Below are positions 1-15,300 of a stretch of 64,000 bases of DNA, piece after piece. The position numbers were made by a program, and so were the translations under genes. The first letter of the stretch is position 1. The number at the start of each line of letters is the position of its first letter. The notes under the pieces were generated by a model. It saw only the letters and a list, made by a program, of their open reading frames with translations. It was not told the origin of the DNA and searched no databases. This stretch comes from Trachythela sp. YZ-2020 (Eukaryota; Cnidaria; Anthozoa; Malacalcyonacea; Clavulariidae), in NCBI GenBank assembly GCA_016169945.1, contig JADLSH010000395.1, positions 5,546,001 through 5,610,000 of the forward strand, written 5' to 3'.

Positions 1-268
1 TTATATATTGTTTAAATTAAAAAAAAAAGAAAACATGAATGATATTAAACCTATTTGCCGTCAACGAACAAACTTACTTCCTGTCACTGCCTTAACACTG
101 TAGTATAACACTCCATATAATATTTTCCCCGTGTTCAGAAAAACGGGCTAAACAACATAAATTCATTCAAAAGTCGCTTCTGTTTTGGATTTGGAAAAAT
201 GCATGTTAACCCTTTTGTCGCTTTCCTTCTAACGATTGCTTTAGGAATATATAAATAATATAATGCTA

Positions 269-274
269 TTTATT
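269..274 (-). terminator. candidate poly(A) signal of NOM1
   Basis: AATAAA read on the minus strand, about 35 nt beyond the NOM1 stop codon (310-308). It is the closest canonical hexamer and the 3' UTR would be very short. Confidence 0.55.
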
Positions 275-307
275 TAATGAAGCGACATATTAGTATTAAT
301 ATAGTAA

Positions 308-3300
308 TCAGCTACCTGACAAAGCTTCAACTGCAATGTTAATACGTTCCTCCAACTTCACAGTCTTATCTATCTTCCCAACTTTGTTCTTTTCTTCGTG
401 TGAAGAATTTGACTTTTTTGGTTTCATAAAATGTTTCATAAATAACTTTAAACTTTCTTTCAATGTATCCAATTTCGTGAGTGGGGCAATTCTTGAAAAT
501 ACCTCTCTAATAATGTAAACGAAAACATTTAACGATTTGGCTGTTCCGTAGCTGAATAAAACAATACTATGTGATTGGTGTTTCATTTGAAACAACTGCA
601 TGTTTTGACAATCTGGTTAAATAGAGTAAATGAATAATGGAATAATGTAATTCCCGAACAAATTACATCCACGACCCAATGGCAATGTTTTAACGCTTCA
701 ATCGGGTGACTTCTTCAGTTCTTCTGGGGTGATCTAAAGTGACAACGTGTCTCCTCATAAACTCGAGGTTCAAATTATTCATATTCATACATGTCACGCT
801 TTCAAACAAGGGCTTTGACCATAACGACTGTTAGTGGCAATGGTGGCGACTCTTGAGTTATCCCACGCAATCTATGTTCCGTTTGACATCAGTAGTCTGC
901 AACCAAAGCAGAATTTCCCATGCGAGTGCTTTGTCACCTATTAATACCTTTGTCACCTGCTTAGTCACCTATAGTGATTTTGTTTCATCAACAATGTACG
1001 GTTTTACTGTTTTTAACTTAATTAGGAGTAAGATTAGGTATTTTAGAATAGTTTTGTAAAATATTTTAATATAACAAATGTTGTAAAGGTTACGCAACTC
1101 AGTTGTATTACTGCAAGGTAACTAAATAAACCAGTCTACCTATCTATCTATCTTGCATAAATTAAATGTATTTCTAGTATACTAGTAATTGCAGTCTCAA
1201 AAACTCGTCTTGTTAATGTTATATTTCATATATTCAATTTCAAGATGAATTTTTTCGGAATCTGTTTCTTTCTATCGTATAATTAAAAGTAGCAGTTACC
1301 TTGTCGTAGATTCAGGATAGTCCAGTAAGATATGTGTTATCATCTCTGTGAAGAACTGAACAAGTTTCTTGTCCAAAGACGTAAAATCTACAACCTACAC
1401 ACATGAAAACGATGCAAGTAAGTTGAAGTATCACGTCTTAAAGCAAGTGTTAAAACTGGTTATTAAGTAAATGTATTCAGGATATAAGAAACCGTGTATG
1501 TTGATTCTTGTCAGCCTTAAAAATATTAAAAATGTTTCGACGTTTCCAACGAAGGGCCTTCGTCAGGAGAGTTACCCAGACTTCAATACCTGGACTTCAG
1601 TTCAAAACAAGTTTTGGAACCGTCGAAATGCTTTACAGTACTTCTTTTCGGGGTTGAAGAGCAAACATTTGTCAATTTTACGAATACAAAACTGATAGAA
1701 TTTCTGGGTGGTGTAGAACAATGAGAACTATCCAGGATCAACCAATCATGATCAACAGCAGTGGTTGCATATATCTATACATCGCGCGGTTGATGCTGAA
1801 CGCTCAAGTTTGAAGAAGGTATTCAAAATACTTGCCTTCAAAACAGATAACGACAGAGACTTTGTAACCAAAAGATGGACAAGAAGATGAGCCATATTGG
1901 AGAAATTTTGATGAGTTAACGTTGTGACCATTTTGAAGCGGTCCCACAATGAGTACTGCACTGTTACCTACAAATTTCAAAGATAAGATTGAGAGACGAC
2001 TACGTTTACACTAATTTATAGCCACAGGGATGACAAGGCAAAAGAAATCCCTCCGACCACTAAAATTTGTGATATTCTTATTTCTCGTATAAGGAACAGC
2101 CTTGTATGATATTTTAGCAAGGAGTGGTTTTTGATTAGCTTTGTTAACATTGCAAGTTTCGTTCTGACCTGCACTGGTTAGAGAGCCTGGATACGAGGTT
2201 ATTAGATTACTTATGTTCCTTGCATGCATAGAGATAAAAAGATGTCTCACCTGAAAACTGCGACTGAATTCACAAAACTTTTGAATAAGGTAGGAATAGA
2301 AAGGATTGTAAGACTTCTCCTACGGATAACATTGAATACGTTTTAAATGGTTTAAACTAAAATACGGTTTACACTACACACAATAACCCCATTATTTTGA
2401 GTGCACGAAAATGACTGCATAGACTGAGTGAGAGAATGAGGTAAAGAGCTCGAGAATAATTAAGTTAACGAAGTGGGAGTTACAAATAATATTGTTACAA
2501 TTAAACCTATTATAGTATGCATTCAATGGGGATAGATAACCCGCCTATATAAATACAAGAAAATCTGTTATCGATGAAATACAGAAAATGTTTGTTTGGA
2601 TTATTTAATATATTGACTTTTGATTACAAGTAATTGCAAGACAATTGGGGTTTTTAACCATCAATTATATCTTTTAATAAATTTATTATTATCAACTTAA
2701 TTATTAAATTATTTATATTATTATTTTTATTAAATCAACTTAAATGTACTGGTTGCATGAAAGAACTTCCAGTTCCAAATACCTGTAAACTGCAATCCAG
2801 CAAAACATGAATAATTTCTCTTGACTGTTTGTCTTTGAGTTTTAACCGCATTAATTTTTCAAAAGCATCGACATAATCCTAAAATATAATTATTATACAT
2901 TTTAAATAATATTACCACAAATATGGCAAGCTCTACGAGTATTGCATTCGATGAGTCACAAAGTCTGTTTGTAGTCGGGAACTGGCATCCGCAATTTACT
3001 GAGTTTTATGGAATTGATTTTGACTTGATCTTGGATTGGAATTTTGAAATGGATATACTGTAATTTGTAATTCTTACATAAATATTTAGCCAAGTAACAT
3101 AATGGTTCTGTAGAGCGCAAATATCAAAAGGTGGTTGTATTTATAGGTGGGTTTTACTCTGCCTAGTACCCAGTCGTCAATTAAATTAATTAATAGAACT
3201 ACAGTATACACGTACATATATAGATCAGTGAATTGAGAAGTGTGATGCATATAATATTTAACCCATCACAGAGCAAGGAAACATTGGTATTTTAGTCTGT

Positions 3301-6300
3301 TTTATTTTTATGTAAAATAGGACAATTTTCTAACCTTTGTCGTTCCCATCATGCATCATTATTTTTTCGAACATCATTCAGGGACTGGGTACAAGTCAGG
3401 GTTTTACTGACCACTATCGTCCAACAGTTAGTGGTCAGTTATCAAAACGAGAAAATGTTAGTTCACTCCATTACATGTAGTTCTCTTGTATTTATTAGCA
3501 AAGGAAATGGAAATGAGAGACGAAGAAAATATTTATTGCTTCTATAAGTGTCATCATTTCTGATATTGTGCACTTGAAACCCACCAATACTCAATAGATT
3601 ACCTCACTTGTCATGACTGTACAAAATATATTTCTCCGGACATCTGTATTCATTCTTTGTTGTCGAGATAGTTCAATAATATCACTGTTGTACGACGTCA
3701 TAGTATCATCTCCTGTCAATGAAGGCTTTTTCTCTCTTTCACTCCACGCAGAACCAACTACCCACCATCGACCTGCATGGGATACAAAGAAAAAAATATG
3801 TAAGTAGACAGATAAGCACCCCCTCGTTGACAAAATATTTAAAAATATATATTATTATTATTACATAAAATAGTATTTTATTATTTTTCCGCCACTCATA
3901 AAAGTGATAATCGCACGGGTGTTGCACACTGATATTATTAGATCAGTGGTGTTGCACAGGTGACGATTGTCGCTGACTAAGCATTGTAGCTTAATGCTAT
4001 TTTGCAAAGTAAAGGACATTTTCTATATAATATACAGCAGGGCATTTTTTAATAAATCGTTAGTGGGGGACCATCATCGAAAGGGAACCTAACAAGTAGG
4101 TGGTGTATTACAGGTGTGGGAAGTTGAATTCATGAGTCTCTGTGGCTTGATTTCCTGCATTTTCAGGGATAATTTTTGATATATCCCATCTGAACGGAGC
4201 CAGGTTTTGTTGTGAGAATACCATAACTTTCCTCTAAACTCAGTTTTTCCCTTTTTTGCTTATATTCTGGGCAAAAGTGACCTTCACTGGGGGGGCCAAA
4301 ATAGCTTACTGGGGGGGCCAACATGGGGGCTGGGGGGGGCTTTGGCCCCTCCAGTACATTAGTTAAAAAAAGCCCTGATATACAGAACAATACATGGAGG
4401 TAAGTCACACCACGTGGTCACACCTGCGACTAAGACAATCAAGTTCAGCGTGAATAAACATGGCCGCCAGGTGGTTTTAAAAGATTTTTTCCATCAGTCA
4501 GTGAACTTAAATATAAAATCATACCTTTCTCATCAGCAGAAAGTAAATCTGATAGTGAGATACTAAGTTTTGTATTCTCGTTTGAACCTATAAGACAACA
4601 AAGATTTATTTACTGTTTTGCACATGTTAACGAGTACTGTCTCGCACAGTCATATTAGCAGAGTATTGGGTTTAATGGTAATATAAATGCCATTCTTGGA
4701 CAAAAGTGAAAAGGCGAGAAATTCCATGTTAAATAATCCGCCATTCTGGATAGCAAAAATCATGGCGAGCACTGTGGACAGCAGCGGTAACGCCCGACTG
4801 AATTCGGAAAGAAAACGACCTTTCTAAATTTTCACACAAGGGCAACAACCGCAGCCTTGCTTTGATGGCTAAGTGACGCTAAGTTTGTTCATATTATTAC
4901 AATAGTTTCTAAATACGCCACGAAAAGACAGTCGATATCGTCACGAAAATAATTTCAATTTCTTTTCTCCCATCTCCGCCGTTGTTTACAATGGTACTTC
5001 ATAATTTTTGCCATTGTAACAAAAAGTGCAAAATTTAAGGCTGTTTCTCGTCATGCCCCTCTACTAATGTAGATTAAGGCTGTTTCTCGTCATGCCCCCC
5101 TTACTAATGTAGATTAAGGCTGTTGCTCGTCATGCCCCCCTTACTAATGTAGATTAAGGCTGTTTCTCGTCATGCCCCCCTTACTAATGTAGATTAAGGC
5201 TGTTGCTCGTCATGCCCCCCTTACTAATGTAGATTAAGGCTGTTTCTCGTCATGCCCCCCTTACTAATGTAGATTAAGGCTGTTTCTCGTCATGTCCCCC
5301 TTACTAATGTAGATTAAGGCTGTTTCTCGTCATGCCCCCCTTACCAGATTAAGGCTGTTTCTCGTCATGCTCCCCTTACTAATGTAGACTAATGCTGTTT
5401 CTCGTCCTTACTAATGTAGACTAAGCCACATCGTGTGTTGCGACGTCACTTGCAAGAGCTTAAGAGTAAAAATTAGTCTTTAGGAAACAATGGTAACGTA
5501 ATAGCAACTAAGTAAAATAGGCAACCCGGCGACAAATGAATGATCATAGTTAACAGCAAAATTTGTTATTATACTGTCTTGCAAGTAAAAAAACCCGGTA
5601 TACAATAAGGACACACCTGCTACGCTTTTGAATATTTTCCTTGCTCTTTCTACTGGTGCTGGGTCATAGTTAGGGATTTTGCGGATATTGTTGTTTCGTA
5701 AAGCTTTGATTGTTGCCAACATGAATCTCGTTCTTGAACTAAAATTGGAGTGAGTGTAAACTGAATATTTAATTTGTAAATCTCAACAGTTATGAGAATA
5801 TATCGGAAGTTTTTGTATCTCAATTACGGTTATTTTAACCTTCAACAATTAAATAGCAAGTATTCACGGATGAGGGGAACAGAATGTTTCCCCTGTTTTT
5901 GGACGAGTAATCGAGGGGCTATATAAACCTTATCTTCTCGAGGTTTCAGTAAATAAGTGTATTGTCATATGCCCAATTGTAAATCTGCGATTAAAATGAA
6001 GAAAAACAGTTAAACTCGTCTTCAGTTTCCCTAGCGATAAACGAATGTAATGTCGACTGTTGCCATGGTTACGCGGAAACATCTCAATTTTGGACCGCCA
6101 TGCGTGGGATTTCGTTCAATGAGAAACCATGAGAAATTAACTTTGACACTTGGTATAATAACGAACATGTAAAATAATAATTGCAATCCTCAAAAGTGGA
6201 GGTTGTAGTTAAATGATAAGACGAATACGATACTCACTTGCTACTCATTTCAGAATCACTCACAGCTTTGGCTTGGATTTCAAGAATAATTTCCTTTAAA

Positions 6301-9300
6301 CAGGAAGGAATATTCCGTTGAGAAGGGGATATTCAGTTTTCTATCATGCCTGTCCATAATATTCGTGCAATTTTCTTGTATTCAAATTATTGATAACCAT
6401 GCTCACAAGAAAGAAATTTTTTGAATAATTTCTCTACAAAGTCTTTTTAGGGCGAGCTTTTTGATGTATAGTGAAGAGGGGTAGAATAGATTTATGTCGA
6501 TTGAACATTTATATAAAATAATAAAGTCGAAAAACATTGTAACTATACTGGGAAATAGTTGAGCAATTCACGGTAAATTCACTGTCTATTTGGACATACA
6601 AAGAAACGATATTAGTTTTGTAACTTTATCGTACGGAAAGAATAGCAATTCCACAAAAATATGAAGTTCAATCTTACATCGCGACATCAAAATAGGGCAT
6701 AAGGATGTACATACTTTCAAAGATTCTGGATTCTCGCGTCTTATTTCCACTCCAACATCTAGAAACCAGAAAAGTAATGTTTTGATGTACATGGAAATAA
6801 TGCATGCATAAAATAACAACTTATCGGAGTAAAAAGATACAGGTAATGTCGAAGAATGAAAGGAATTTATAGTTTTATCTTTGGAGGGAGGACAACAATG
6901 AAAAGTTTATTTGTTTTTGTGCAGGCCTGTTCACACGATCCGATTCCCCTCCTGAAGTATATGATTTCACACAATACAGCAACAATACACTTTTCGCCAG
7001 GTATGAGCCAATAGCCTTACTCTGGTCAGTAAATCCAGTAAATCACATACGTCAAGAGGAGAATCGGATCGTGTGAACACGCCCTAAAAACACCACAAGC
7101 GTTCATCTTCATTAGTGCAAATAGTTATATCATTCGAAAGCTTTTCAAAATAAACGTCGTGGTTCCACAAAAAGAAATCAATTATACCTACCGCCATGCA
7201 AACCTACAGCTACAAGGACCATATTACGGACGAATGAGGAGACAGAGAGTATGTACAGGTTCACCCAACACAAGTACAAAATTCAAAATCAAAAGTTAAT
7301 GCTAACATGAAACATGAATTAAAAGAGTTAAACTCACGTACGTCGTATTAGTAACAACAATAGTTCAACATCCTTTTCCTGAAATTTAGTCACCAGTTCT
7401 CGGAAAATGTCGTAGATCAATGCACAATCAATGATCTAAAGTAAGATATTATGATAATACATTCATTGTAATTGTTTGAGATAAAGCAATCAATCTTACC
7501 ATAATCTCACATGTTACAAAATATAGATCGGTGATGTTTCCAAGAAAACAGTATTTTACAGAAAGAGACGATCCAACACGCACGCAGGGTCAACGATGAA
7601 ATATTTTGTTTAAAAACTTGGTTTAGATTTAAGAGATTCTATGTCTGTAGTAGCATATGTCTTCTAACTACAGGCACCATTAGTTTACTTGAGCTGTATC
7701 GGACACCTACTACGAACAGTCGAACACTTACCTTGAAACTATAGAGAAATGCTAACAGAGTAACAATGTTATTGATTTCTTTTCCGTCATTACTGCCATG
7801 ATCTGCTGAATGAAACTTCTTAAACTGCACAACCAGTTTTTGAAGAAGAAACGCTCCTAAAATAGAACATAATAGATTTTGTATTCACAAAGAGCAATCA
7901 GATATACACAAGACCTAGTCCATAGTTGTTATTTATAATACATGCATGGTGATCATCCTGATAATTTTTTGAAAAGATATAGAGATGCTAAAAGTAAATT
8001 AGAGTACATCGTGCGACATCGAAAATGTGGTGTAAAGAGTAGAAACGGGAAATCTTTAAGGGTCATCGATAATTATCAACATTTTCGCAAGCGTACAAAC
8101 CGTACGCTGGGCTGCTGGCTTGAAGGGGGTTAACGACCAATGTACGCTTTTTCAAATGTCTATATATTATCATAATTTCTCAGGTTAAACATTCAAATGT
8201 ACGCTCTGGGAAGGGGGATCGAAATGAGAAGACGACTCTCTGTACCGTTGTATAAATGCCTATAATTATGGACGTCCCTTTAAGGCCAAACATTTTACAT
8301 GTAATTAGAGAATACCCTTAATTCTATATTATTTAACAAAACCCTGCACATACTTGGATACTACACATACTTGGATACTACACATACTTGGATACTACAC
8401 ATACTTGGACATAAAAGAAAATGCCGGAACACATAAACAATGAACGAAAGTACTGCACACTACCGTATATGAAACAATATTTACCAACTTCAGATCCAAT
8501 GAGAGAATTAAGAACAGCTATCAACATGATGTGTTCACGTAACAATCCTTCTGGCATTAATGATGATGAAATACAAGCTTCCATAAGAAGATCGGAGAGT
8601 ATCTTATTCAGATCTGAACGTAAAGAAAGCTGTGTTATAACGGGTTAGCATCAAGCAGGTAGGGGGGACAAGCAAAGATCAAGGGTTGGAAATTGTAATG
8701 GGGTAGAATGAAAATTGAGATAAAAACAATTGAGTTAGATATTAATTTTTGGTGCAAAAGATTGAGTCAAAATGAGATAATCTAAAAGACTGTTGATACT
8801 TTTGACTTTCCCGATTCAATCCTCTCTTGACGCAACAACACGTACAAATTTCGTAGGTCCCAGTTTCGTTGGTATTGGACATAGCAGTCAGGGTGAGATG
8901 CGACACGTCATAATTAGACGCCGATCAGTAACATGACACGGAGGTGGAGAAAAAGGAGGAGGGAGGGTGGGAGACCAAAGAAGCTATGGATGGACGGTGT
9001 TAAAGGATGATCTAAATATCAATGATCTGACGGTGGACATGACAAGGAATAGAAAAGGATGGAGAACAAGAATCCGAGCAACTGAATCTCCCGGGTGAGT
9101 CTGGGACAAGTAGAGAGCTTGACAAAAAAGTAAGGGAAAGAAGAAGGGTTTAATTAGGATTTGGTAAAGCCTAGAAAAAGCAGTCTCAGAAAAAATATGA
9201 AAAATTCTTTATACATCTGTGAGCATTATTCTGAAAAAGAATTGTAACACTGCACATCCTCCAAGATCTCGTTAGTGCAGCACCCTAGTCCACCACGCCT

Positions 9301-12300
9301 GTAAAATCATTCGTGTCAAAAAGAACAGCCGATTGAATCGAGGTTTGACTAACCATTTCTACTGTTTGACATGTACAGCTCTTCCATTTGAATACTGACT
9401 GTTGAAAGATTTGACTCACTTAAACTATATAAAACAATCAACAGGTACACACACATGGAGACAATATTGATATTATAATATACAGTACAGGACTATAGTT
9501 TTCTATGATGTTTCGGCTTTGAGAACGTGTTATCAATAATTAGCACCAATCAGTGGTTTGCCATACTGGGGCGGGGGGCGGGTGGGGGTATCGGGCATCC
9601 CAACAAGAATTTCCAAAAGCTGCTGCCAGTGGGATTTTGGACATTGGGGATTTGAACATGGGAATTTGAACATTATATGACCCAAGGGTTAGGAATACTT
9701 ATCATAAACGTTTCAGGATATTATACTGTATGCCCCCCAGGGTTTGAGAATTTGAACAAAATTTCATGATGGGATCTCGCATCCCGTTGGGTATGCCTGA
9801 TACACCCACTAACATTACGCTCGAGTTTCAAGAATACAATTCGATTCACTTTACAAAATGCTAAATTCAAAATATCTTGAACGTGTGGTGCCAGTGTAGG
9901 TAGTGTCTATACAATAAGCTTCGGGTCTTTAGGATCAAACTACCTGAAAAATCAACAAAAATCTTCGACGTTTCGAGCGAAGGCATTCGAGAGATTTGCA
10001 CGAAGCCTCGTTTTCAAGATACTCACGGTCATTCAATCGAAGAGTAAGTTGGAATTGGCCTAATGAAATGTAAATTTCAGATTTCTAAATACAATTAGAG
10101 TGCATATACGTACCGGTTTAAAAGACCTTTCACTTGTTTTCTTAATCTTTCATTCGCTTGCTTGTGGTCACTCTGATTTTGCCTCTGATGGGGTGGAACG
10201 TACTTAGCTGTGGCGCCACCATATATATCTTGAGAACTAGATTGATTACTCTCAACTGTTAATAACATTGAATACTACCACTGTATGGTTGTACTCAGTC
10301 TGATTAAAATCTATAAACGTTGGCCGTTGCACATTATTAGATATAACATACTATCCTTTATGATAATACTCGTCAGTGAGGGGTCTATTACTTAAAAAAT
10401 CCTCGTACACCAGAGAAATAAAAAAAATTCCGAAACCTGTCAAAAATGTTCGGAAAATTCCTATAAAATCCCTAAATTTGCCATAAAATCCGAAAAATCC
10501 CTCTCAAAATCCCAAAAATCTTATCAAAATATCGAAAATCGAGTAAAAATCTCCTTTAAAATCGACAGAAAATTTCACATACATTGCAGGGATTTGGAAA
10601 TCCTAAAAATCCTCGTACGCTTTTTTCAGCGTAATTCATCTCTCGCTCGTGAGCACGAAAAAGATCAAAACACTTCTTGCCTGTTCGAACGAAGGCTCCT
10701 CGTCATGAGAATTAGTATAGTTCCCTTCGTATAAGGCTTCACTAATTTTACTGACGAAAGGGACTTAGCTCGAACCGTCGAGAAGTTTTGTTAATCTGAC
10801 GAGCACATCATCCAGGATCCACAATGATCCATGCATGGAAATACTTCAACAAGAATAGGACGCAAAGGCTCATGGGAATGCCCTGAAGGTTTTTACTATT
10901 GCATTCGGGGTGAGCCAGTAAGTGTGACCAACATGATCCGAAATAAAAAAAGGTTACCCAGTTTTCTGCGGTACTTCATCTTCTTCTGATGATCCTTCAT
11001 CTTCCCCCTGTTCCCATTTCTCTTCCTCTATACCTTTCCCATCGTCTTTCCCCTCCTCTTTGCCTTCCCCCTCTTCTTCGTCTTCCTCATTTTCATCTTC
11101 CCCGGTTCCTTCTCCACATTCACCGCTACTTTCAACTTCAATGTCCGACTCATCATCGTCTGCAGAGTTTACTTCATCTGAATCATTGACATCTTCTGGT
11201 AAATCTTCCAGATAGTCATCGGGTAACTACAAGATTTAAGCAATATATTGTTGTTTGTTTGTCATTGAGAAGGATAACTGAAAAAACACCGAACAATTTA
11301 ATACTGTAGATTAAGTTTTTGGAGGTAATGTGTGGCTGAAGGCCACGAACAAAAAAATCGTCGATCAAAAAAACTTTCATTGTTTAAATTTGTGTGAAAA
11401 TTGGAGAAATTTAATGTAAGAATGAAATGGGATGTAAATAAGTAAGCAACCCGTAGATATGCAGTCTCTGAGAGCACCCCAGTTCGAAATTGTATTGTCT
11501 TTTTATTTTGATAAAATTCGTTCATGTTATATAATATAAATTGCACAAGGAAAATCTATATTTTCTGAACTGTATCTTTTGTGCTATACTGTACCTTTTC
11601 AGCATCATTGTCCTCATCATCGTGGTCCTCAAAATTTTCCACCTGTGACTTGAGAGTCCCAGTTTCAATGGCATTGCACATATCAAGAATATCTATATTG
11701 ATAGCTCAGGATCGTTTCGGATTCTATTTAATTTAAACGTGTCAAAAACCCCAGGAATTTCTACCATGTCATGGACTGAAAGTTGTATAACTATATAGTA
11801 CAGAAAATCAATATAGGTATACTTTGAAACAAAATACTGTAAGCTTTGTTTACTTATTACTTTAAACATAGCAGTTGGGTCTTAGTGCAGGTAGCTTTCA
11901 CCTCAACCGAGGTTCAATGTACCTCAACGAGGTTCCGAGTACTCCGATTTCCTTCTGTAGTTACTGGACAAATAAGGAATTTTCTTTACTGAACCTCTTA
12001 CTGAACTTCCCTTCGATATTGTTGAGCGCCCAGTGAGGTTAATGACCAAATGGGTGTCTTTAGCGATAATTCAAAGCTCACTTCTCTTGTGGTCGTTTGA
12101 GCACTCTGGTCTCAAGAGTATTGCATCACATATATATCACACAGTATAGCCGTATGTGTCATGTATATATACTAAACTATCTCGTATCTAATAGTAGTAC
12201 TGATGAGCTGTTGGACTGAGAAACATGCATACATGTATTGTTGAAAGGATACCTCCCAAGCCTTCCTCAAAGAATACATTTGGTATTTTTGACTTCCTAT

Positions 12301-15300
12301 TTAAATTTAACGTCCGTTCCAACTTCTCAATTTCAACGTCATCGTTATCCTCATAGATAGACGTGTGATGTTGTTTAGTTTGAAAATTAGCCTAAATGGA
12401 ATACAGTATATGTTGTAATTATAATGCTGCAAATCCATCTACTATACTGTACATCAGTGAAAGTACACGTCATTTTCATCAATTAAGCTACTATATTATA
12501 GACAGCCATTACATGTAAGTGAGGGAGCTAACAACACATTCTATCGCGTAAAATACAGTAAACAAGCAGGGTCAATCCTATCTTAGTACAGTAGGCTGGC
12601 ATACTTCAACTGATGTTGTACCCGTTAGAATGACTTTTGTCTATATCCGTTAGAATGACTTTTGTTGATCGTAATCCAAATATCGCTTCGCAGTCCCACG
12701 TAAACTTTAACAACTTGTTAACTGTTCCTTGTAACAATGCAATTCAGTCTGCTTCTGTGGGCAGTACTGTTGATGATGACGCTTGTGCCAGACCTAAAGA
12801 ATTTGGATTAAAGCTACTGCTTTCCAACACCATGTCTTTAGCCACTAAGATCGACGAAATACGTTGTTGTGACTTAGATTGGAAGCCTGGTGTAGCTTGT
12901 TTCACTGAAACATGGCTACAGGACTCTATCAGTGACAATCATATAGATACAGTATCCCTGAATATAATTTTATCTCGAAGAATCGTACGACGGGCATCCA
13001 CGGCGGTGTTGGTCTTTATATCAAGAATTCTATTAAATTTAAATCATTAGCGCACCTTCAAGTTAATAATATGGAAGTCTTATGGGTGTGGCTTAGGCCA
13101 AAGAGGCTTCCCCGTGGGGTCCCATGTGTAATTATTGGAACAATATATCACCCTTCTAACGCTGATGATAATGAAATGTACCCTCACCGCTATTGAAGGC
13201 CATTACCCTGGTTGTGGCATCTTCCTTGCAGGTGATTTCAACCATTTGAATGTTAGCCGACTATCCACCCAATTCAGGATGAAACAACTTGTCCGTTCCC
13301 TAACTAGAGGTGATCGAATTCTAGATCTAGTTTTGACCAATTTACCTCAAACGTATGACAAGAATGGTGTGCAAATTTTACCCCCATTTGGCTTGTCTGA
13401 CATTAATGTTGTACTGTTGCATCCTAAGGTCAGGTCCCCCCAAGAAGGTCCAAGCAGGAAAGTAATAGCTAAACGGGACACACGAACCAGCAGAAAACTT
13501 GAACTTGGTCGTTACCTTAATTCAATCAATTGGTCTATCGTTGATTTACTTGATAATTGTGAAGATAAACTAGAGCTTATGACAAACCTTATTAACAACG
13601 GTTTGAACCACATTATGCCAATTAAGCGGGAAAATTCCACGTGAACGACCGTCCATGGATTACTTCAAAATTTAAGGAATTGATAAGTCACCGTCAGAAT
13701 GCCTTCAATTCCGGTGATACCGAACGCTTTCGCAAGTATCGAAAATTCTGCGCAAAATGTTCTTCACCTCTAGGGTCAGTCAACTAAAACAAGCCAAACC
13801 TAGTCAGTGGTGCAGTGCAGTTAAACGAATTTCTGGTATGAGTTCCATGTCTGGATCTCAAGATCTGATTTCTCAATTAAATATTCAGGATTTCGAAGAC
13901 TTGTTACCACGAGATATTGCTAATAAGATTAATGAAGCTTTTTTGGAGCCTATGCAACCGTTTAGAAGTCTGGAGAGTGCCCTAGTAACCGCCGAAGTGC
14001 CATCAGTGTTTGTAAGCGAATCCTACGTTCTGAATGAATTGAGAAGCCTTATCTCCAACAAGGCTACTGGTCCAGATGGCATTCCAAATTGGCTCCTAAA
14101 GGAATATGCCGACATCCTTTCTCATCCAATCACCTCCATCCTAAACAGCAGTTTTGTGGAGCAGCGTTTGCCGGCACCTTGGAAGAATGCCGACGTAATA
14201 CCTGTCCCGAAAAAGAAGCCAATTAATGATATCAAAAACCAATTACGTCCAATATCCTTAACTCCCGCTGTGTCCAAAATTGCAGAGGATTTCGTGATAA
14301 AAGTCCATATTGGTCCGGCTATCCTGAAAGTGATTGATTCCGACCAATTTGGTGCAATACCTAAATCATCTACGGAACAAGCTCTTATCTCAAACCTACA
14401 TTACCTGTCCAAAGAAACAGACAGAACATCTGCTGCTGTCAGATTTGTCCTCTTTGACTACAGGAAGACTTTTGATCTGATAGATCATCACCTTCTTGTT
14501 CAAAAGCTAAACAGTTTGGATATCCCTCGTTGGGTGACAAACTAGGTCACTGACTTTCTTACAAATCGAAATCAGCGTGTGAAGCTTTCCACGGTTTGAC
14601 ACTCTGAGTGTGGGTCAGTCCCTTCCGGAGTTCCCCAAGGAACAAAATTGGGACCTTGGCTTTTTTACGGATGATTAACGATCTCAAGGTCTCAAATGTT
14701 CCTACTTGGAAGTACGTATATGACACATCAGTGGCCGAAACAGTACCCAAAGTAGCTCTTAGTAACGCACAAGCTGCTGTAACAACGGTTGAAGACTGGT
14801 CACGTGAAAACTACATGCAACTCCATCCTGGTAAATGTAAAGAACTTATTGTGGATTTTAAGACGAATAAGCAAGTTTTTGATCCAATTACGATTGATGG
14901 GGACTGTATTCCGGTTGTGACCAAAGCAAAGGTATTGGGTCTTACAATTTCAAACAACTTATTGTGGAACTAATAACCATGTTATAGAGACCATTAAGAA
15001 GGCAAATAAACGGTTGTATTTCCTTGTCCTCCTTAAACGGGCAGGTGTCCCATTGGTGGACATAAAAAACTTTTACTGTGCTACAATTAGACCAGTCCTT
15101 GAATATCGTTCACCAGTTTTTCACCACGCGTTGTCCCAGTACCTCAGTGCCGATATTGAGAGAGTACAAAAGAGAGCGCTATCGATCATTAACCCGAGTC
15201 AAACTTACGATGGTAATATGGGCCAGTTCGGTTTAACCACCTTACATAACAGACGTCAGAAACTTTGCGATAAGCAGTTTGAAACAATTTCAGTACCTTC

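Noticed and set aside
5034..5425. Regular repeats that could suggest a CRISPR array
   Set aside because: Units are joined directly without unique spacers, and the window is animal DNA.
8421..8648. 75-codon plus-strand ORF
   Set aside because: It is the antisense of NOM1 exon 9, whose minus-strand reading matches the family.
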